DNA of 64,000 bases from Bacillota bacterium (GCA_030706015.1 JAUZPI010000007.1:21415-85414), one strand, 5' to 3'; positions 1 to 9,129 are shown, counted from the first letter of the stretch. Numbers and translations are program-made. Notes: generated by a model not told the origin, from the sequence alone.

Positions 1-778
1 CGGTATAATATATATTCATAAGAAGCAAATAAGGTTTATAGCTTTTACTAAAATATTTCATATATTTATAACTATAATAAATTGCCTTATCATAATTCTT
101 CGTTATAATGTTACATTTCACTATCTGTTCAAAATAATATTCCTCTGTTTTATCATACTTTAAAATATATTTTAGTACTCTTCTATATTTATATAAGTAT
201 TCTTTTTGAGTTTTCTTATCTAATAAACCACTGTCCATATACCTCTTTATGATATCTGCATAAGTTTTAAAAATATCTATATTGGAATTATCTTCTTGAC
301 ATTTTTCTTCTAATTCCTGCATTGCAAGTGTTAGTTTCCTCTTTACTTCTGTAACTGCAGTAGCAGCATAATGTGAAGTTTCAGTATCCTCATCCTTAAG
401 TGCCTTTTTTAAAAAACCTAAATATTGATATGCATCCCCCTTTAAAGCATTGATAATCAAATTCCTTTTTACACCTTCATCATTAAGAACTAGAGCATCT
501 TCAATAGGAATAATATCTATACCTTCCTTTAATGCTTCCTTTCTTAATAGCAAACTTATATGTTGATTATCTTCATCAACATTATATTGAAATTTATCTC
601 TCTCAAACTCATGTATATATCTGCTGCTGAGTTCTAATATTATATATATAATCATTCCTACATAGGGTAAAAACACCATTATCAATAAACCAATTAAAGC
701 ATGATCTTTTTTGTGCCGTTTTTGATGGTAAAATACTACCAAACCTAATATTAAGTTTATTAAATAATACACATACAT
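1..778 (-). CDS. pelE: PelE-like membrane/TPR protein, partial (C-terminus beyond window)
   Basis: An open frame runs from an ATG at 778 to the window edge (about 259 codons, no stop). The predicted protein begins with two hydrophobic helices (about residues 3-17 and 28-48), followed by a charged, helix-rich soluble region that looks like TPR-type repeats. Two N-terminal membrane helices plus TPRs is the layout of PelE, a component of the Pel polysaccharide synthase complex. It starts one base after the stop of the PelD-like gene, with a GGGGAAG ribosome site inside that gene, so the two are translationally coupled. Identity rests on topology and on the PelD neighbour rather than on a sequence signature. 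A different TPR membrane protein is possible. Confidence 0.55.
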   Translation of the reverse strand, partial: MYVYYLINLILGLVVFYHQKRHKKDHALIGLLIMVFLPYVGMIIYIILELSSRYIHEFERDKFQYNVDEDNQHISLLLRKEALKEGIDIIPIEDALVLNDEGVKRNLIINALKGDAYQYLGFLKKALKDEDTETSHYAATAVTEVKRKLTLAMQELEEKCQEDNSNIDIFKTYADIIKRYMDSGLLDKKTQKEYLYKYRRVLKYILKYDKTEEYYFEQIVKCNIITKNYDKAIYYSYKYMKYFSKSYKPYLLLMNIYYT

Positions 779-779
779 A

Positions 780-2954
780 CTAATCTTCCCCTGAATATTT
801 ATAAGCTTCTATGCCTTTATCCTTCAATCTATTGATAACTAGCCTGGAGTCTGAGTCCGCAGCATTTGATAAAACAATATATATATCATTGTCTGCTCCT
901 ACCCCCGTAAAGTCAGTTTCTCTTATAAGTTCGCTCAAGTTTTGAGACAGTTCCATATAATTCTCCTTAGGATTACTTATTTTAAGCATGGAAAACTCTG
1001 ACTTGTTTTTCACCATAGCCTTTATTTTTATACTAAGCATCTTTTCAAAGAATTCCTTCTTTAAAAATATAGTGCCTTCTATATATCTTTCTCTATCTAT
1101 TGCTTTTTCATATAAATAAGCCCTAATAATTGCTGAGTTTATAAGCTTACAAGCAACTCTAAATAAATTCTCGTAATACAGATTTAATCTTTCAAATTCC
1201 ACATTATGAAGCATAATAACAGCAATGGTCTTAGAGTCATTTACCACCGGAGCGATTAACATTGGCATCCCTTGATTCATATCTTTATTAACAAAAATTT
1301 CACCATGAAAAATCTGTTCTTTGGCTTCCATAAAATACTCTGAACTTATGGTCTTTGCAGGTAAAAATTTATCTTTGCTTGACTTTACCGTGAGCCTGAG
1401 ATATTTTTCATTTCTATCTACTATATATATTGAAATTTCATCGGTCTTCAATATTTTTTCAAGCACATCTATTGCTGATTCAAATATACACTCTGGTTCA
1501 AGACTATCTATTTCTCTTATTACTCCATAAATCTTACCGAAGCTGTCTTCAGAGTTGATAATCTGATTTTGAAGCTGAACTTTAGCTTCATAGGTCTCAT
1601 TATATAATTCCTGTAAAAAACTGTATTCTTCTTCCATTGCCTCTATAGTTAATCTTGATGAATTAGCATCTTTCTCCCGTTTATCTATAACGTAGCCCAC
1701 CAGCATACCTATTAAAATATAGACATTTAACTGCAGCAGAAAGCCTGTATCAAATAATAGGGAGATAAAATCCTTACCTATGGACATTGACTCATAGGTA
1801 AATAAGGTACAAGATAAAATTATGGATATTATTGATTGACCAGTACCATATACAATTCCAACAATAATTATATAGATAATCTTCAGATCTATTGTCTTAA
1901 AGGCAGAATCCTTTTTTAGGAACATATCCAATAAAAGTATTATCATAAAAAATATTATGTTCTCTATATACGGTAATGCCTTTTTTATAAAATAATGTTT
2001 TTTCTTTTTTTGACGTTGTTCTTCTTTAGAATTCCCAGACTTATAATTATCGTAAAACCAAACATAAGTCTGCTTAAGTCCTTCCTCCAGATTATTCAAT
2101 GGTACCCAATCAAGTGTTTTCTTTATTTTTGTATTGTCTAAACATGAATGCTTAATATCACCGTTTCTCGCCTCTTTTTTTACAATACCTTTAATTTTAT
2201 GAAGCCTGCCTAATATTGATATGATCTCATTTATGCTGCTTTGTGTACTAGTTGAAACATTAAACACTCCTGCTGCGTAACTTTCTGATGCTTTATATAT
2301 TGCTTCTGCTACGTCATCTACATATACAAAATCTCTAGTTTGTTCTCCGCTTCCAAATAAGTTAACCTCTTGACCGTTCATAATCCTATTCATATATGTG
2401 GATATTACTCCTGCATCTCCATTTATCCCCTGCCTTGGACCATAAACATTGGAAAATCTAAAGCATATCGTATCAAGGTGAAATAACTCCATCCATTTGT
2501 TACAGTATTGTTCCCCTATATGCTTACTAAAACCATAGGGTGAAACAGGTATGCATTCATCATCTTCTTTTAGCGGAATATTTTCATTATTTCCGTATAC
2601 TGCTGCTGATGAAGCAAATATAAATTTCCTAACTTTATATTTCACTGAAAGCTCTAACATATTAACCAGCCCTAATATATTTGCCCTAGCATCCATAAAA
2701 GGACTTTCAATGGATTTTGAAATATCAATTTGTGCTGCTAGGTGAACAACTATATGGAACTTGTTTATTTTAAAAATCTCATCACATTTCTTATCCACAA
2801 CATTAAATTTATATCCCTTATGTTTGCAGCTAACATTTTTTACATTGCCTGTGGACAAATCGTCAATTATATATACTTCATGTCCCTCTCTATAAAATCG
2901 TTCCACCACATGTGAACCTATAAAACCGTATCCTCCAGTAACAAGAACCTTCAT
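780..2954 (-). CDS. pelD: NAD-dependent epimerase fused to PelD-like c-di-GMP receptor
   Basis: This 724-residue protein has two parts. Residues 1-310 are an extended SDR/UDP-sugar 4-epimerase: glycine-rich TGGYGFIG near residue 6, SSAAVYG, and a YGFSK catalytic YxxxK. Residues 325-430 carry about four membrane helices, then a coiled stretch, a GAF-like domain (about 455-605) and a degenerate GGDEF domain. The GGDEF active site is replaced by ADNDI, but a RETD motif (R678-D681) sits exactly five residues before it, where the RxxD inhibitory site that binds c-di-GMP lies. Membrane-GAF-degenerate GGDEF is the PelD architecture. PelD activates Pel polysaccharide synthesis when it binds c-di-GMP. 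The start has a GGGAGG ribosome site 8 nt upstream. The epimerase probably supplies a UDP-GalNAc/GlcNAc-type precursor; this is inferred. Confidence 0.82.
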   Translation of the reverse strand: MKVLVTGGYGFIGSHVVERFYREGHEVYIIDDLSTGNVKNVSCKHKGYKFNVVDKKCDEIFKINKFHIVVHLAAQIDISKSIESPFMDARANILGLVNMLELSVKYKVRKFIFASSAAVYGNNENIPLKEDDECIPVSPYGFSKHIGEQYCNKWMELFHLDTICFRFSNVYGPRQGINGDAGVISTYMNRIMNGQEVNLFGSGEQTRDFVYVDDVAEAIYKASESYAAGVFNVSTSTQSSINEIISILGRLHKIKGIVKKEARNGDIKHSCLDNTKIKKTLDWVPLNNLEEGLKQTYVWFYDNYKSGNSKEEQRQKKKKHYFIKKALPYIENIIFFMIILLLDMFLKKDSAFKTIDLKIIYIIIVGIVYGTGQSIISIILSCTLFTYESMSIGKDFISLLFDTGFLLQLNVYILIGMLVGYVIDKREKDANSSRLTIEAMEEEYSFLQELYNETYEAKVQLQNQIINSEDSFGKIYGVIREIDSLEPECIFESAIDVLEKILKTDEISIYIVDRNEKYLRLTVKSSKDKFLPAKTISSEYFMEAKEQIFHGEIFVNKDMNQGMPMLIAPVVNDSKTIAVIMLHNVEFERLNLYYENLFRVACKLINSAIIRAYLYEKAIDRERYIEGTIFLKKEFFEKMLSIKIKAMVKNKSEFSMLKISNPKENYMELSQNLSELIRETDFTGVGADNDIYIVLSNAADSDSRLVINRLKDKGIEAYKYSGED

Positions 2955-3078
2955 ACGACGCCTCCCAAATTTCTAGAAAACCTTAGCTTAAATTATAGTA
3001 ATATGACAAACTGCAGTTTTATTATATATATACTTTTTCACCTCTATGTTTATTACTAAACTACAGATTCTCTATAAT

Positions 3079-3117
3079 AAAAAAAGCCTAATTCCCTTCA
3101 AAGGAACTAGACTTTTT
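3079..3117 (-). terminator. Rho-independent terminator after dedA
   Basis: Inverted repeat 3081-3095 / 3103-3117 with GGAACTAG and CTAATTCC arms. It has A/T runs on both sides, so it can stop minus-strand transcription from the DedA gene. Confidence 0.75.
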
Positions 3118-3128
3118 ACTATCTAAAA

Positions 3129-3755
3129 CTACATATTATTAACTTGTTGTCTTTTTCTTCTTTTTATAAACAAATAAACTGCAAGTGCAACTATTGCAGC
3201 TGCAACAAAATAATCAGCTATATGAAGCCAAGATCTTATTAATGTCCAATTTTGTCCCATAGCATAACCAGCATAACCAAGAAGTATGCTCCAGATTAAT
3301 GAACCAAAGAAAGTATACGCCACAAACTTTTTAAAATTCATTTTACTGATGCCTGCAGGTAAGGATATGAAGGTTCTAATTATAGGCAGCAACCTTGAGA
3401 AAAAGGCTATCTTCTCACCATATTTATTGAAATAATTATCACTCATTTCAAGATGAGTTTTTGATAATTTAAGCTTATGCATATATTTCTCAACAAGAGG
3501 CCTTCCACCTTTTGCTCCAATAAAATATGCAAAAACTGAACCAAAGGTTCCTCCTAAGGTTCCTATAAGAATAACTAAAGGAAGACTTAATCTACTACCT
3601 GTATAAGCAGAAGATGCTAAGTATCCACCAAAAGGCAAAATAGCCTCACTTGGAATAGGAATACATGCACTTTCTAATGCCATAAGCGAAAATACGCCTA
3701 GGTAACCCAGCTTACCCAGCACAAAAATCGCCCAGTTAACTATAAATTCTACCAT
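3129..3755 (-). CDS. DedA family membrane protein (VTT domain)
   Basis: This 208-residue integral membrane protein has four to five hydrophobic segments. It has the DedA/SNARE-associated hallmarks: an N-terminal E-(x)-IPIPSE motif, a central glycine-rich G-T-x-G-G-T-x-G stretch, and the signature FFSRLLPIIRTF followed by SLPAG. DedA proteins are implicated in recycling undecaprenyl phosphate or phosphatidylethanolamine and in envelope homeostasis and proton-motive force. The C-terminus is strongly basic (KRRKRQ). It is a monocistronic gene with its own terminator and an AGGAGAG ribosome site. The exact lipid substrate cannot be told from the sequence. Confidence 0.9.
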   Translation of the reverse strand: MVEFIVNWAIFVLGKLGYLGVFSLMALESACIPIPSEAILPFGGYLASSAYTGSRLSLPLVILIGTLGGTFGSVFAYFIGAKGGRPLVEKYMHKLKLSKTHLEMSDNYFNKYGEKIAFFSRLLPIIRTFISLPAGISKMNFKKFVAYTFFGSLIWSILLGYAGYAMGQNWTLIRSWLHIADYFVAAAIVALAVYLFIKRRKRQQVNNM

Positions 3756-3931
3756 TTTAACTCTCCTATCTTTTAAAATAAATGTTTATATTTTGATACA
3801 TCACCAATACTCCAATAACTCAACTAATTTATACACCTAAGCTTATGCCTATTATTATATCATAACTTATACTTAAATATTAGCATCTATTTATTAATCA
3901 AATATAAAATAAGTCTTAACATTCCTTTAAT

Positions 3932-3979
3932 AATGCAAAACTCCTTAAGGTTATCTAATCCCTTAAGGAGTTTTGCATT
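3932..3979 (-). terminator. Perfect 19-bp hairpin after acyltransferase gene
   Basis: Arms 3932-3950 and 3961-3979 are perfectly complementary with a 10-nt loop. It lies 45 nt downstream of the acyltransferase stop. T-runs are short, but the stem is very strong and could work in both directions. Confidence 0.65.
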
Positions 3980-4023
3980 TCAATGGACTATTATATGTTT
4001 CTAAAATAATCTATTATAAAATA

Positions 4024-4758
4024 CTATACTTCTTGAAAAATCCTATCATGAAGCCATATATGACTTAATTCCTCTCTCGTTCTTCCCATTGTTTTTCTTT
4101 CTCTTAATGGTTTTGCAGGAACACCTCCTACTAATATATCTTTATAAACATCCTTGTTTACAATAGCACCAGATGCAACAACAGCCTGTTCGCCTATGGT
4201 AACACCCGGAAATATAGTTGCATTTATATATATCTTTGCATAATCTTCAATAACTACCTTACCATACTCTCTTCTTGAATGATCATCCTCAGAATGAGAA
4301 TGAGTAATAATCATAACATTCTCCGCTAATCCAACAGAATTTCCAAGTGATACTCCACCCTTAGAATCAATAAATACACCACGATTTATAAATACATCAT
4401 CACCTATTTCAATATTATCTGCAATATTAAAACGAACATTCTCTTCTGCTATGAAATTTTTACCACACTTCTTAAATAATTTTTGTGCTATTATTCTACG
4501 ATAAGGAATAGCAAAGTTTGCTACTACTCCAATAGGCAGCCTATCAAGTACATCCCATAAAAAATGTAAATATCTTTTTTCATCTGAAAATGAAACCTGT
4601 TTAGCCATAGGTAAGTAGTCAGTATATAATTTTAATTCTTCAAGAATCTCCACAGGAACAGATCCACCTATCATTTCTAATATGAAACATACATCTTTAG
4701 AAGTAACTCCATCGTTAACCATTTTCTCAATCTTTAATAATTTTTCAGTTATGTTCAT
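4024..4758 (-). CDS. Hexapeptide-repeat (left-handed beta-helix) acyltransferase
   Basis: This 244-residue protein has an N-terminal helical region (1-85) and a left-handed beta-helix built from [LIV]-G-x4 hexapeptides (about 100-220), for example IGDDVFINRG, LGNSVGLAEN and IGEQAVVASG. It contains the H-S-H segment (ITHSHSEDDHSRREYG) typical of the catalytic histidine of maltose/galactoside O-acetyltransferases. The likely reaction is acetyl-CoA-dependent O-acetylation of a sugar or cell-wall component. It stands alone between ldh and its terminator, so no pathway is suggested. The start has a GGGGAGAG ribosome site. The N-terminal extension is longer than in LacA/Maa. Confidence 0.82.
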   Translation of the reverse strand: MNITEKLLKIEKMVNDGVTSKDVCFILEMIGGSVPVEILEELKLYTDYLPMAKQVSFSDEKRYLHFLWDVLDRLPIGVVANFAIPYRRIIAQKLFKKCGKNFIAEENVRFNIADNIEIGDDVFINRGVFIDSKGGVSLGNSVGLAENVMIITHSHSEDDHSRREYGKVVIEDYAKIYINATIFPGVTIGEQAVVASGAIVNKDVYKDILVGGVPAKPLRERKTMGRTREELSHIWLHDRIFQEV

Positions 4759-4825
4759 TAAAGTTCTCTCCCCTATTCTTTATTTAATAAGATATTATAT
4801 TTTATTAACATTGCTAATCTTTTTT

Positions 4826-5797
4826 CTATAAACTACCGCACAGTTTATCCTCTGGTAATATAGATCCTTTTAATTCAGAAATAACACTTTTAATTTGATT
4901 TGCGGAATTTTGTATCTTCCTAATTTCCTCTGAGCTCAAATTTATTTCTAGAACCCTTTCAACTCCTGATGAATTTATTACTGTTGGCAATGATAAGCAC
5001 ACATCATATATGCCGTATGGTCCTTGCATGTAACTTGATACAGTAAAAATTGAATTTTGATTTCTTAATACTGCTTCCACTACATTTCTTACTGCTACCG
5101 CAATTCCATAATATGTAGAACCTTTTTTCTCTATTATTTTATAGGCAGAATCTACTACCTCCTTATGAATAAGCATCCTCATTCTACTAGTCTTTGAATC
5201 ACGTTTTAAATAATTATCAATATCTATCCCTGAAACATTTGTTACACTCCACACTGGTACTGAACTATCTCCATGTTCCCCAATGATATAACCATATATA
5301 TTTCTTGAATCCACCTTAATGTACTCACTTAATAAATATCTAAACCTTGCAGTATCCAGCACCGTTCCAGTTCCAATTACTCTTTTACTTTCAATTCCCA
5401 TTAACTGATTAACAACGTAGGTTAGCACATCTACTGGATTTGTGACAACTAGAATTATAGAATCTTTACAATATTTTTTTAATTCATCGATTATAGACAT
5501 GAAAATTTCAGAATTGCGTTTTGTTAACATAAGTCTTGACTCATTTTGCTGTTGGACTACTCCCGCTGTAATTATCACTATCTTAGAACCTGCACACTCA
5601 GCATAATTACCAGCTTTTACTTTTACAGGCATCATAGAAGGTATACAATGGTTCAAATCCATTGCCTGCCCCTCAGCCTTTTCCATATTTGCATCAACCA
5701 AAACTATTTCTGTTACCAGTGAACTTAACATTAATGTATGCGCAATAGTCGAACCTACTAAACCTGCTCCAACAATACTTATTTTTGTCTTATCCAT
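4826..5797 (-). CDS. ldh: L-lactate dehydrogenase
   Basis: This 323-residue protein has the full L-LDH motif set: the NAD-binding GAGLVGSTIA at residues 11-20, an acidic residue at the end of beta-2 (VDANMEKAEG), the VTNPVDVLTYV segment, and the catalytic GEHGDSSVPVWS with the active-site histidine. It reduces pyruvate to L-lactate and re-oxidises NADH, an overflow route beside butyrate formation. The length is normal for the family. The ribosome site is GGGGTGG. A consensus -35 TTGACA lies about 250 nt upstream. No convincing Rex operator was seen. MDH-like specificity is less likely. Confidence 0.93.
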   Translation of the reverse strand: MDKTKISIVGAGLVGSTIAHTLMLSSLVTEIVLVDANMEKAEGQAMDLNHCIPSMMPVKVKAGNYAECAGSKIVIITAGVVQQQNESRLMLTKRNSEIFMSIIDELKKYCKDSIILVVTNPVDVLTYVVNQLMGIESKRVIGTGTVLDTARFRYLLSEYIKVDSRNIYGYIIGEHGDSSVPVWSVTNVSGIDIDNYLKRDSKTSRMRMLIHKEVVDSAYKIIEKKGSTYYGIAVAVRNVVEAVLRNQNSIFTVSSYMQGPYGIYDVCLSLPTVINSSGVERVLEINLSSEEIRKIQNSANQIKSVISELKGSILPEDKLCGSL

Positions 5798-6026
5798 TTA
5801 ATATCCACCCCATATTTTAAATTTTTATTTATTTTCATAATATTTTTAAATATATTAAATTATTTTCCATAATTTAATCTCGTCAATTTACAAACAATAA
5901 TTCCATTAGTCAACCACCCTCTCTCTTAAATTTTTGCATTCATTTTTCTACATATACTCCCATATAACTACATGTTACGCTATAAAAATTACTTATCTGA
6001 CATATTATTCATTGTTTATATATATT

Positions 6027-6055
6027 ATTTAAGCAAATTTATTACAGTTTGTCAA
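6027..6055 (-). promoter_or_regulatory. Candidate sigma-A promoter for ldh
   Basis: On the minus strand TTGACA (6055-6050) is followed after 17 nt by TTAAAT (6032-6027). It would start a roughly 220-nt leader for ldh. The -35 overlaps the edge of the IS21-like repeats, so an element-derived promoter is possible. Confidence 0.45.
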
Positions 6056-6057
6056 CG

Positions 6058-6101
6058 AATTTTGACCCTATTTTTTAATTTTTTTATTAAATTTTGACCC
6101 T
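6058..6101. repeat. Short direct repeats resembling an IS21-type end
   Basis: AATTTTGACCCT occurs at 6058-6069 and again at 6090-6101, 32 nt apart, in very AT-rich DNA. Spaced direct repeats near the end of an element are typical of IS21-family termini. A similar but imperfect copy (AATTATGACCTT) lies near 6826 beyond the HTH gene. This may be the trace of a deleted element. Confidence 0.35.
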
Positions 6102-6120
6102 TTTTCTTTTATTTTTCTTT

Positions 6121-6134
6121 TGTAAACATTTACA
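6121..6134. promoter_or_regulatory. cre-like palindrome TGTAAACATTTACA
   Basis: A near-perfect 14-bp palindrome resembling a CcpA catabolite-responsive element, with CA in place of the central CG. It lies 320 nt upstream of ldh. A related site lies before each chemoreceptor gene (9222 and 29540). Confidence 0.35.
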
Positions 6135-6237
6135 CTTTGTCGAATTGTATATACATTTCTTTTAATATCGACACACTTAGTCAAATTAAGCGGAATTTTT
6201 ATAATACAATTATGGAATTTTTACATTCTATAGAGCA

Positions 6238-6271
6238 AAAAAAGAGAGAAGTTACTTTATACTTCTCTCTA
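6238..6271 (-). terminator. Terminator after the IS21-like HTH gene
   Basis: Stem 6243-6252 / 6261-6270 (AGAGAGAAGT / ACTTCTCTCT) with an 8-nt loop. On the minus strand it is followed by a run of seven T. Confidence 0.85.
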
Positions 6272-6280
6272 AAAAGTGAA

Positions 6281-6754
6281 TTATGCATAATCCTCCTCTT
6301 CAAGCATTGTAAGATGTTCTAAATTAGTGTCTACTTTTAGCATCTTTATGACATTGGAATCCACATCATAAACCTCTATTACATTCCCATGAAGTAATTT
6401 AATCTTAAGAACATCCTCTATACCTTCTTCAGGTATGCTATTATTCACTTCATTCTTTAAGGTATTTATGTACCTATAAATAGGACCTATCCCGCCCTCA
6501 TAACCTAATTTATTTAATTCTTTGAGAATCTCTGTACCTTTTAGCCCCTCTTCCAAATGCATTTCTCCTATTTTATCCTTATAGCAGTCAATCTTGGTAG
6601 AAGTTATAGCTCTTGTGTATTTGGGTGGTTCTTCAGAATTAATGAGTTTCTTCACAGTATTTTTAGACATCCCTAATTCTCTTGCAATCTCTTTAATTTT
6701 CATCCCTTTTTGGTATAACCTTCTTACTAAATACCAATCCTTAGCGTCCTTCAT
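6281..6754 (-). CDS. Small HTH protein resembling the N-terminus of IS21 transposase IstA
   Basis: From the preferred ATG at 6754 this is about 157 residues. An upstream ATG at 6772 is unlikely because the GGGGGGGAA ribosome site lies between the two. The first 100 residues match the DNA-binding start of IS21 IstA: W-Y-L-V-R-R-L-Y-x-K-G-M, then the helix-turn-helix IKEIARELGMSKNTVKKLI, EEPPKYTR, and K-L-G-Y-E-G-G. The DDE catalytic part and an IstB ATPase are absent. The last 50 residues (ending EEEDYA) do not look like transposase. It is either an internally deleted element or a domesticated regulator. It is intact and has its own terminator. Confidence 0.65.
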   Translation of the reverse strand: MKDAKDWYLVRRLYQKGMKIKEIARELGMSKNTVKKLINSEEPPKYTRAITSTKIDCYKDKIGEMHLEEGLKGTEILKELNKLGYEGGIGPIYRYINTLKNEVNNSIPEEGIEDVLKIKLLHGNVIEVYDVDSNVIKMLKVDTNLEHLTMLEEEDYA

Positions 6755-6960
6755 CTTTTGATTCCCCCCCATATATATTTTTTACTTTAATAAAAGAGAG
6801 CGTATTAGCTTTATTAGGGGTATTTTAATTATGACCTTACTTAATTATATATTACTTGAGACTAAAACTAAAAAACAAATACTGGGTCATGTTACTTTTT
6901 ACGTTAAAACATATTTGATAAAATTTATATTTCTTATGCTGAGCTTACTTTTCAAAATAA

Positions 6961-6997
6961 AAAGGCAGATGTTTGGTTTTTCCAAATATCTACCTTT
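6961..6997. terminator. Terminator downstream of chemoreceptor gene
   Basis: Arms 6961-6976 and 6982-6997 form a 16-bp stem around five T, and a T-rich tail follows on the plus strand. It lies 26 nt beyond the stop of the minus-strand chemoreceptor gene and may act in both directions. Confidence 0.7.
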
Positions 6998-7023
6998 TTA
7001 TTTTTTTAAAATTATTTAATTTA

Positions 7024-9129
7024 TTATGATACTTTAAATTCTGATACCATGCTGTTAAGTCTTTCTGATAACCCTGCTAAGTTTTGAGCAGCGGCGGAAA
7101 TCTCTGACATTGCAGCAGATTGTTCTTCAGTCGTAGCAGATACCTCTTCTGTAGCAGCAGAGGTTTGTTCTGTTATAGCAGAAACACCTTCCATATCTGC
7201 TAGAGTATGCTGCGCTATGTTTATCATTTCATCAGTTGAGGATGATATACCCTGTGCAACAGTTGTAATATTCACTATTGACTTCTCTATATCTCCAAAA
7301 TCTGTTCCTGCTTTAATGGCTATGTGCATACCCTCTGCTATTTCTTCAGAACCCTTATTTAAACTTCTAGTTATAGATGCTATTTGATCCTGAATACCTT
7401 TAATTAATTCAGCTATTTGTTGTGCAGCCCCACCAGATTGTTCAGCTAGCTTTCTCACCTCGTCAGCAACAACCGCAAAACCACGGCCCTGCTCACCTGC
7501 CCGCGCTGCCTCAATAGCAGCATTTAAAGCTAATAAATTGGTCTGTTCCGCAATTTCGGTAATTACTAGTATAATGTTTCCTATCTCTGATGACTTTGAC
7601 AGAAGCAATTGACTTTCACCTAAATTTTGCTTATTGTTCTGAACAATCAGTTCCATACTTTCAACAGCCTTTTTTACTGCTTGGAAACCAACTGTACTTA
7701 CGTTGTTTGACATATTCGCAACGTCAATCATTTCTTTGCATTTTACAGCAACCTCCTCACAACACTCTGCCACTTTTCTAGTCTTTTCTACAGTCAGGCA
7801 TACTTGTTCAGCCTGTTGACTAGCACCTTGAGCTACTTCCTGTATTGTTCTTGCAACCTCATCTGTAGCTTTGCTTGTATCTTGACATGAGCCAGCGAGT
7901 CCAAGGGAAAAGTTATTTACCTTCTGTGACTCATCTGTTATAGCAGTAACTATCTTTCTAAGTCTGCTAACCGTATTATTTAATGCATCAGCAAGTTTTC
8001 CAATTTCATCACCAGATTCCACCTTAACGGAGCCTGTTAAATCTCCTTCTCCAATGCGATCTGCAAATTCTGCTAATCTAATTATCGGCTTGCTTATGTA
8101 TCCAGAACTATAAATAACCACAAATGCTAATGCAACTATAATAAATAGGGTAATAGCCAGCATTATAATTAATAATCTATTTGCAGAAGCAAATAATTCG
8201 TCCTCATTAACTACACTTACCACAGTCCACTGAGCTACAGGAATTGGGTTATAAAACGCTATCTTTTTAATGTTACCATCTGTGTATCTATAATATCCTG
8301 ATTTTCCTGTTGCTATCTGCTGACCTAATTTTCTTATATTATCATCCTTTACGGTACTTATCTTTTCTTTCATAGCCCAATTCTTATTAGGATGGATAAT
8401 GAAAGTACCATCCTTTGCCAATAGCACTCCATATCCTTTATCTCCATACTTAACATTTTGAGCTATTTTTTGTATTGTTTCAGTGGTTACACTTGCCGCA
8501 GCCCCTGCTACTACTTTTCCTGAACTATCCTTTTGCCAAGCAATAATTCCAACCATATTTCTTCCATATGCCTGGGAATAGGCAGGTTTAAATATAGCAT
8601 CATATGGCACACCACCATTTTGAGTATATCTCTCCCCAGCTTCCTGCGCTAATGCCGCAGACCAAGGATCAGTCTTGCATGTACCCGCTTTAACATTATA
8701 GTAACGCGCTTTTAACTTACTAAGACCTTCTTTTGTTCCCCATTCCTGAGGTTGTACATAATTCAATATGTGTAATGCCGCATATTCATTGGGATGTGCA
8801 CTATTTACATAATTAAAGCGTGATGTATTAAGATCATCAATGAGTTTTATAGAATCATCATTTTTGGTTAAATCAAGCTGCGGGTTAAGTTGAAGCACCT
8901 GTTTAACTACAGGACTTTGAACTGTTTCCTGTACTTCACCAAGCCTGTCAGTAAGCCATGTATTAATATGATTTGAAGCCTCCTTTGTTCTAACTGTCAT
9001 AGAGTTAATCATTTCATTTTGAATTGTTTGTCTAACATTCCAATATGCAACTCCTGTAAGTAGTAACATTCCAATGATTACGAAAGGTAAAACCCCTAAA
9101 ATCATCTTAGATCTGAAAGTTTTCTTCAT
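7024..9129 (-). CDS. Methyl-accepting chemotaxis protein, dCache type
   Basis: This 701-residue receptor has an N-terminal membrane helix (about 9-29), a large extracytoplasmic dCache_1-type ligand domain (about 35-300), and a second membrane helix (about 318-340). HAMP (about 340-400) and the cytoplasmic signalling hairpin follow. The hairpin tip carries the conserved EIAEQTNLLALNAAIEAARA followed by GEQGRGFAVVADEVRKLAE. It senses a small extracellular ligand and controls CheA. Its ligand cannot be predicted. The ribosome site is AAGGAGGGAG. A palindromic cre-like site lies about 95 nt upstream, suggesting carbon catabolite control. No che genes are nearby. Confidence 0.93.
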   Translation of the reverse strand: MKKTFRSKMILGVLPFVIIGMLLLTGVAYWNVRQTIQNEMINSMTVRTKEASNHINTWLTDRLGEVQETVQSPVVKQVLQLNPQLDLTKNDDSIKLIDDLNTSRFNYVNSAHPNEYAALHILNYVQPQEWGTKEGLSKLKARYYNVKAGTCKTDPWSAALAQEAGERYTQNGGVPYDAIFKPAYSQAYGRNMVGIIAWQKDSSGKVVAGAAASVTTETIQKIAQNVKYGDKGYGVLLAKDGTFIIHPNKNWAMKEKISTVKDDNIRKLGQQIATGKSGYYRYTDGNIKKIAFYNPIPVAQWTVVSVVNEDELFASANRLLIIMLAITLFIIVALAFVVIYSSGYISKPIIRLAEFADRIGEGDLTGSVKVESGDEIGKLADALNNTVSRLRKIVTAITDESQKVNNFSLGLAGSCQDTSKATDEVARTIQEVAQGASQQAEQVCLTVEKTRKVAECCEEVAVKCKEMIDVANMSNNVSTVGFQAVKKAVESMELIVQNNKQNLGESQLLLSKSSEIGNIILVITEIAEQTNLLALNAAIEAARAGEQGRGFAVVADEVRKLAEQSGGAAQQIAELIKGIQDQIASITRSLNKGSEEIAEGMHIAIKAGTDFGDIEKSIVNITTVAQGISSSTDEMINIAQHTLADMEGVSAITEQTSAATEEVSATTEEQSAAMSEISAAAQNLAGLSERLNSMVSEFKVS

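Noticed and set aside
2955..3078. c-di-GMP riboswitch upstream of the pel operon
   Set aside because: Checked because the operon encodes a c-di-GMP receptor. The 124-nt gap between start codon and terminator shows no GEMM-I or GEMM-II core.
5798..6055. Rex operator upstream of ldh
   Set aside because: No TTGTTAA-N4-TTAACAA-like site was visible by eye.
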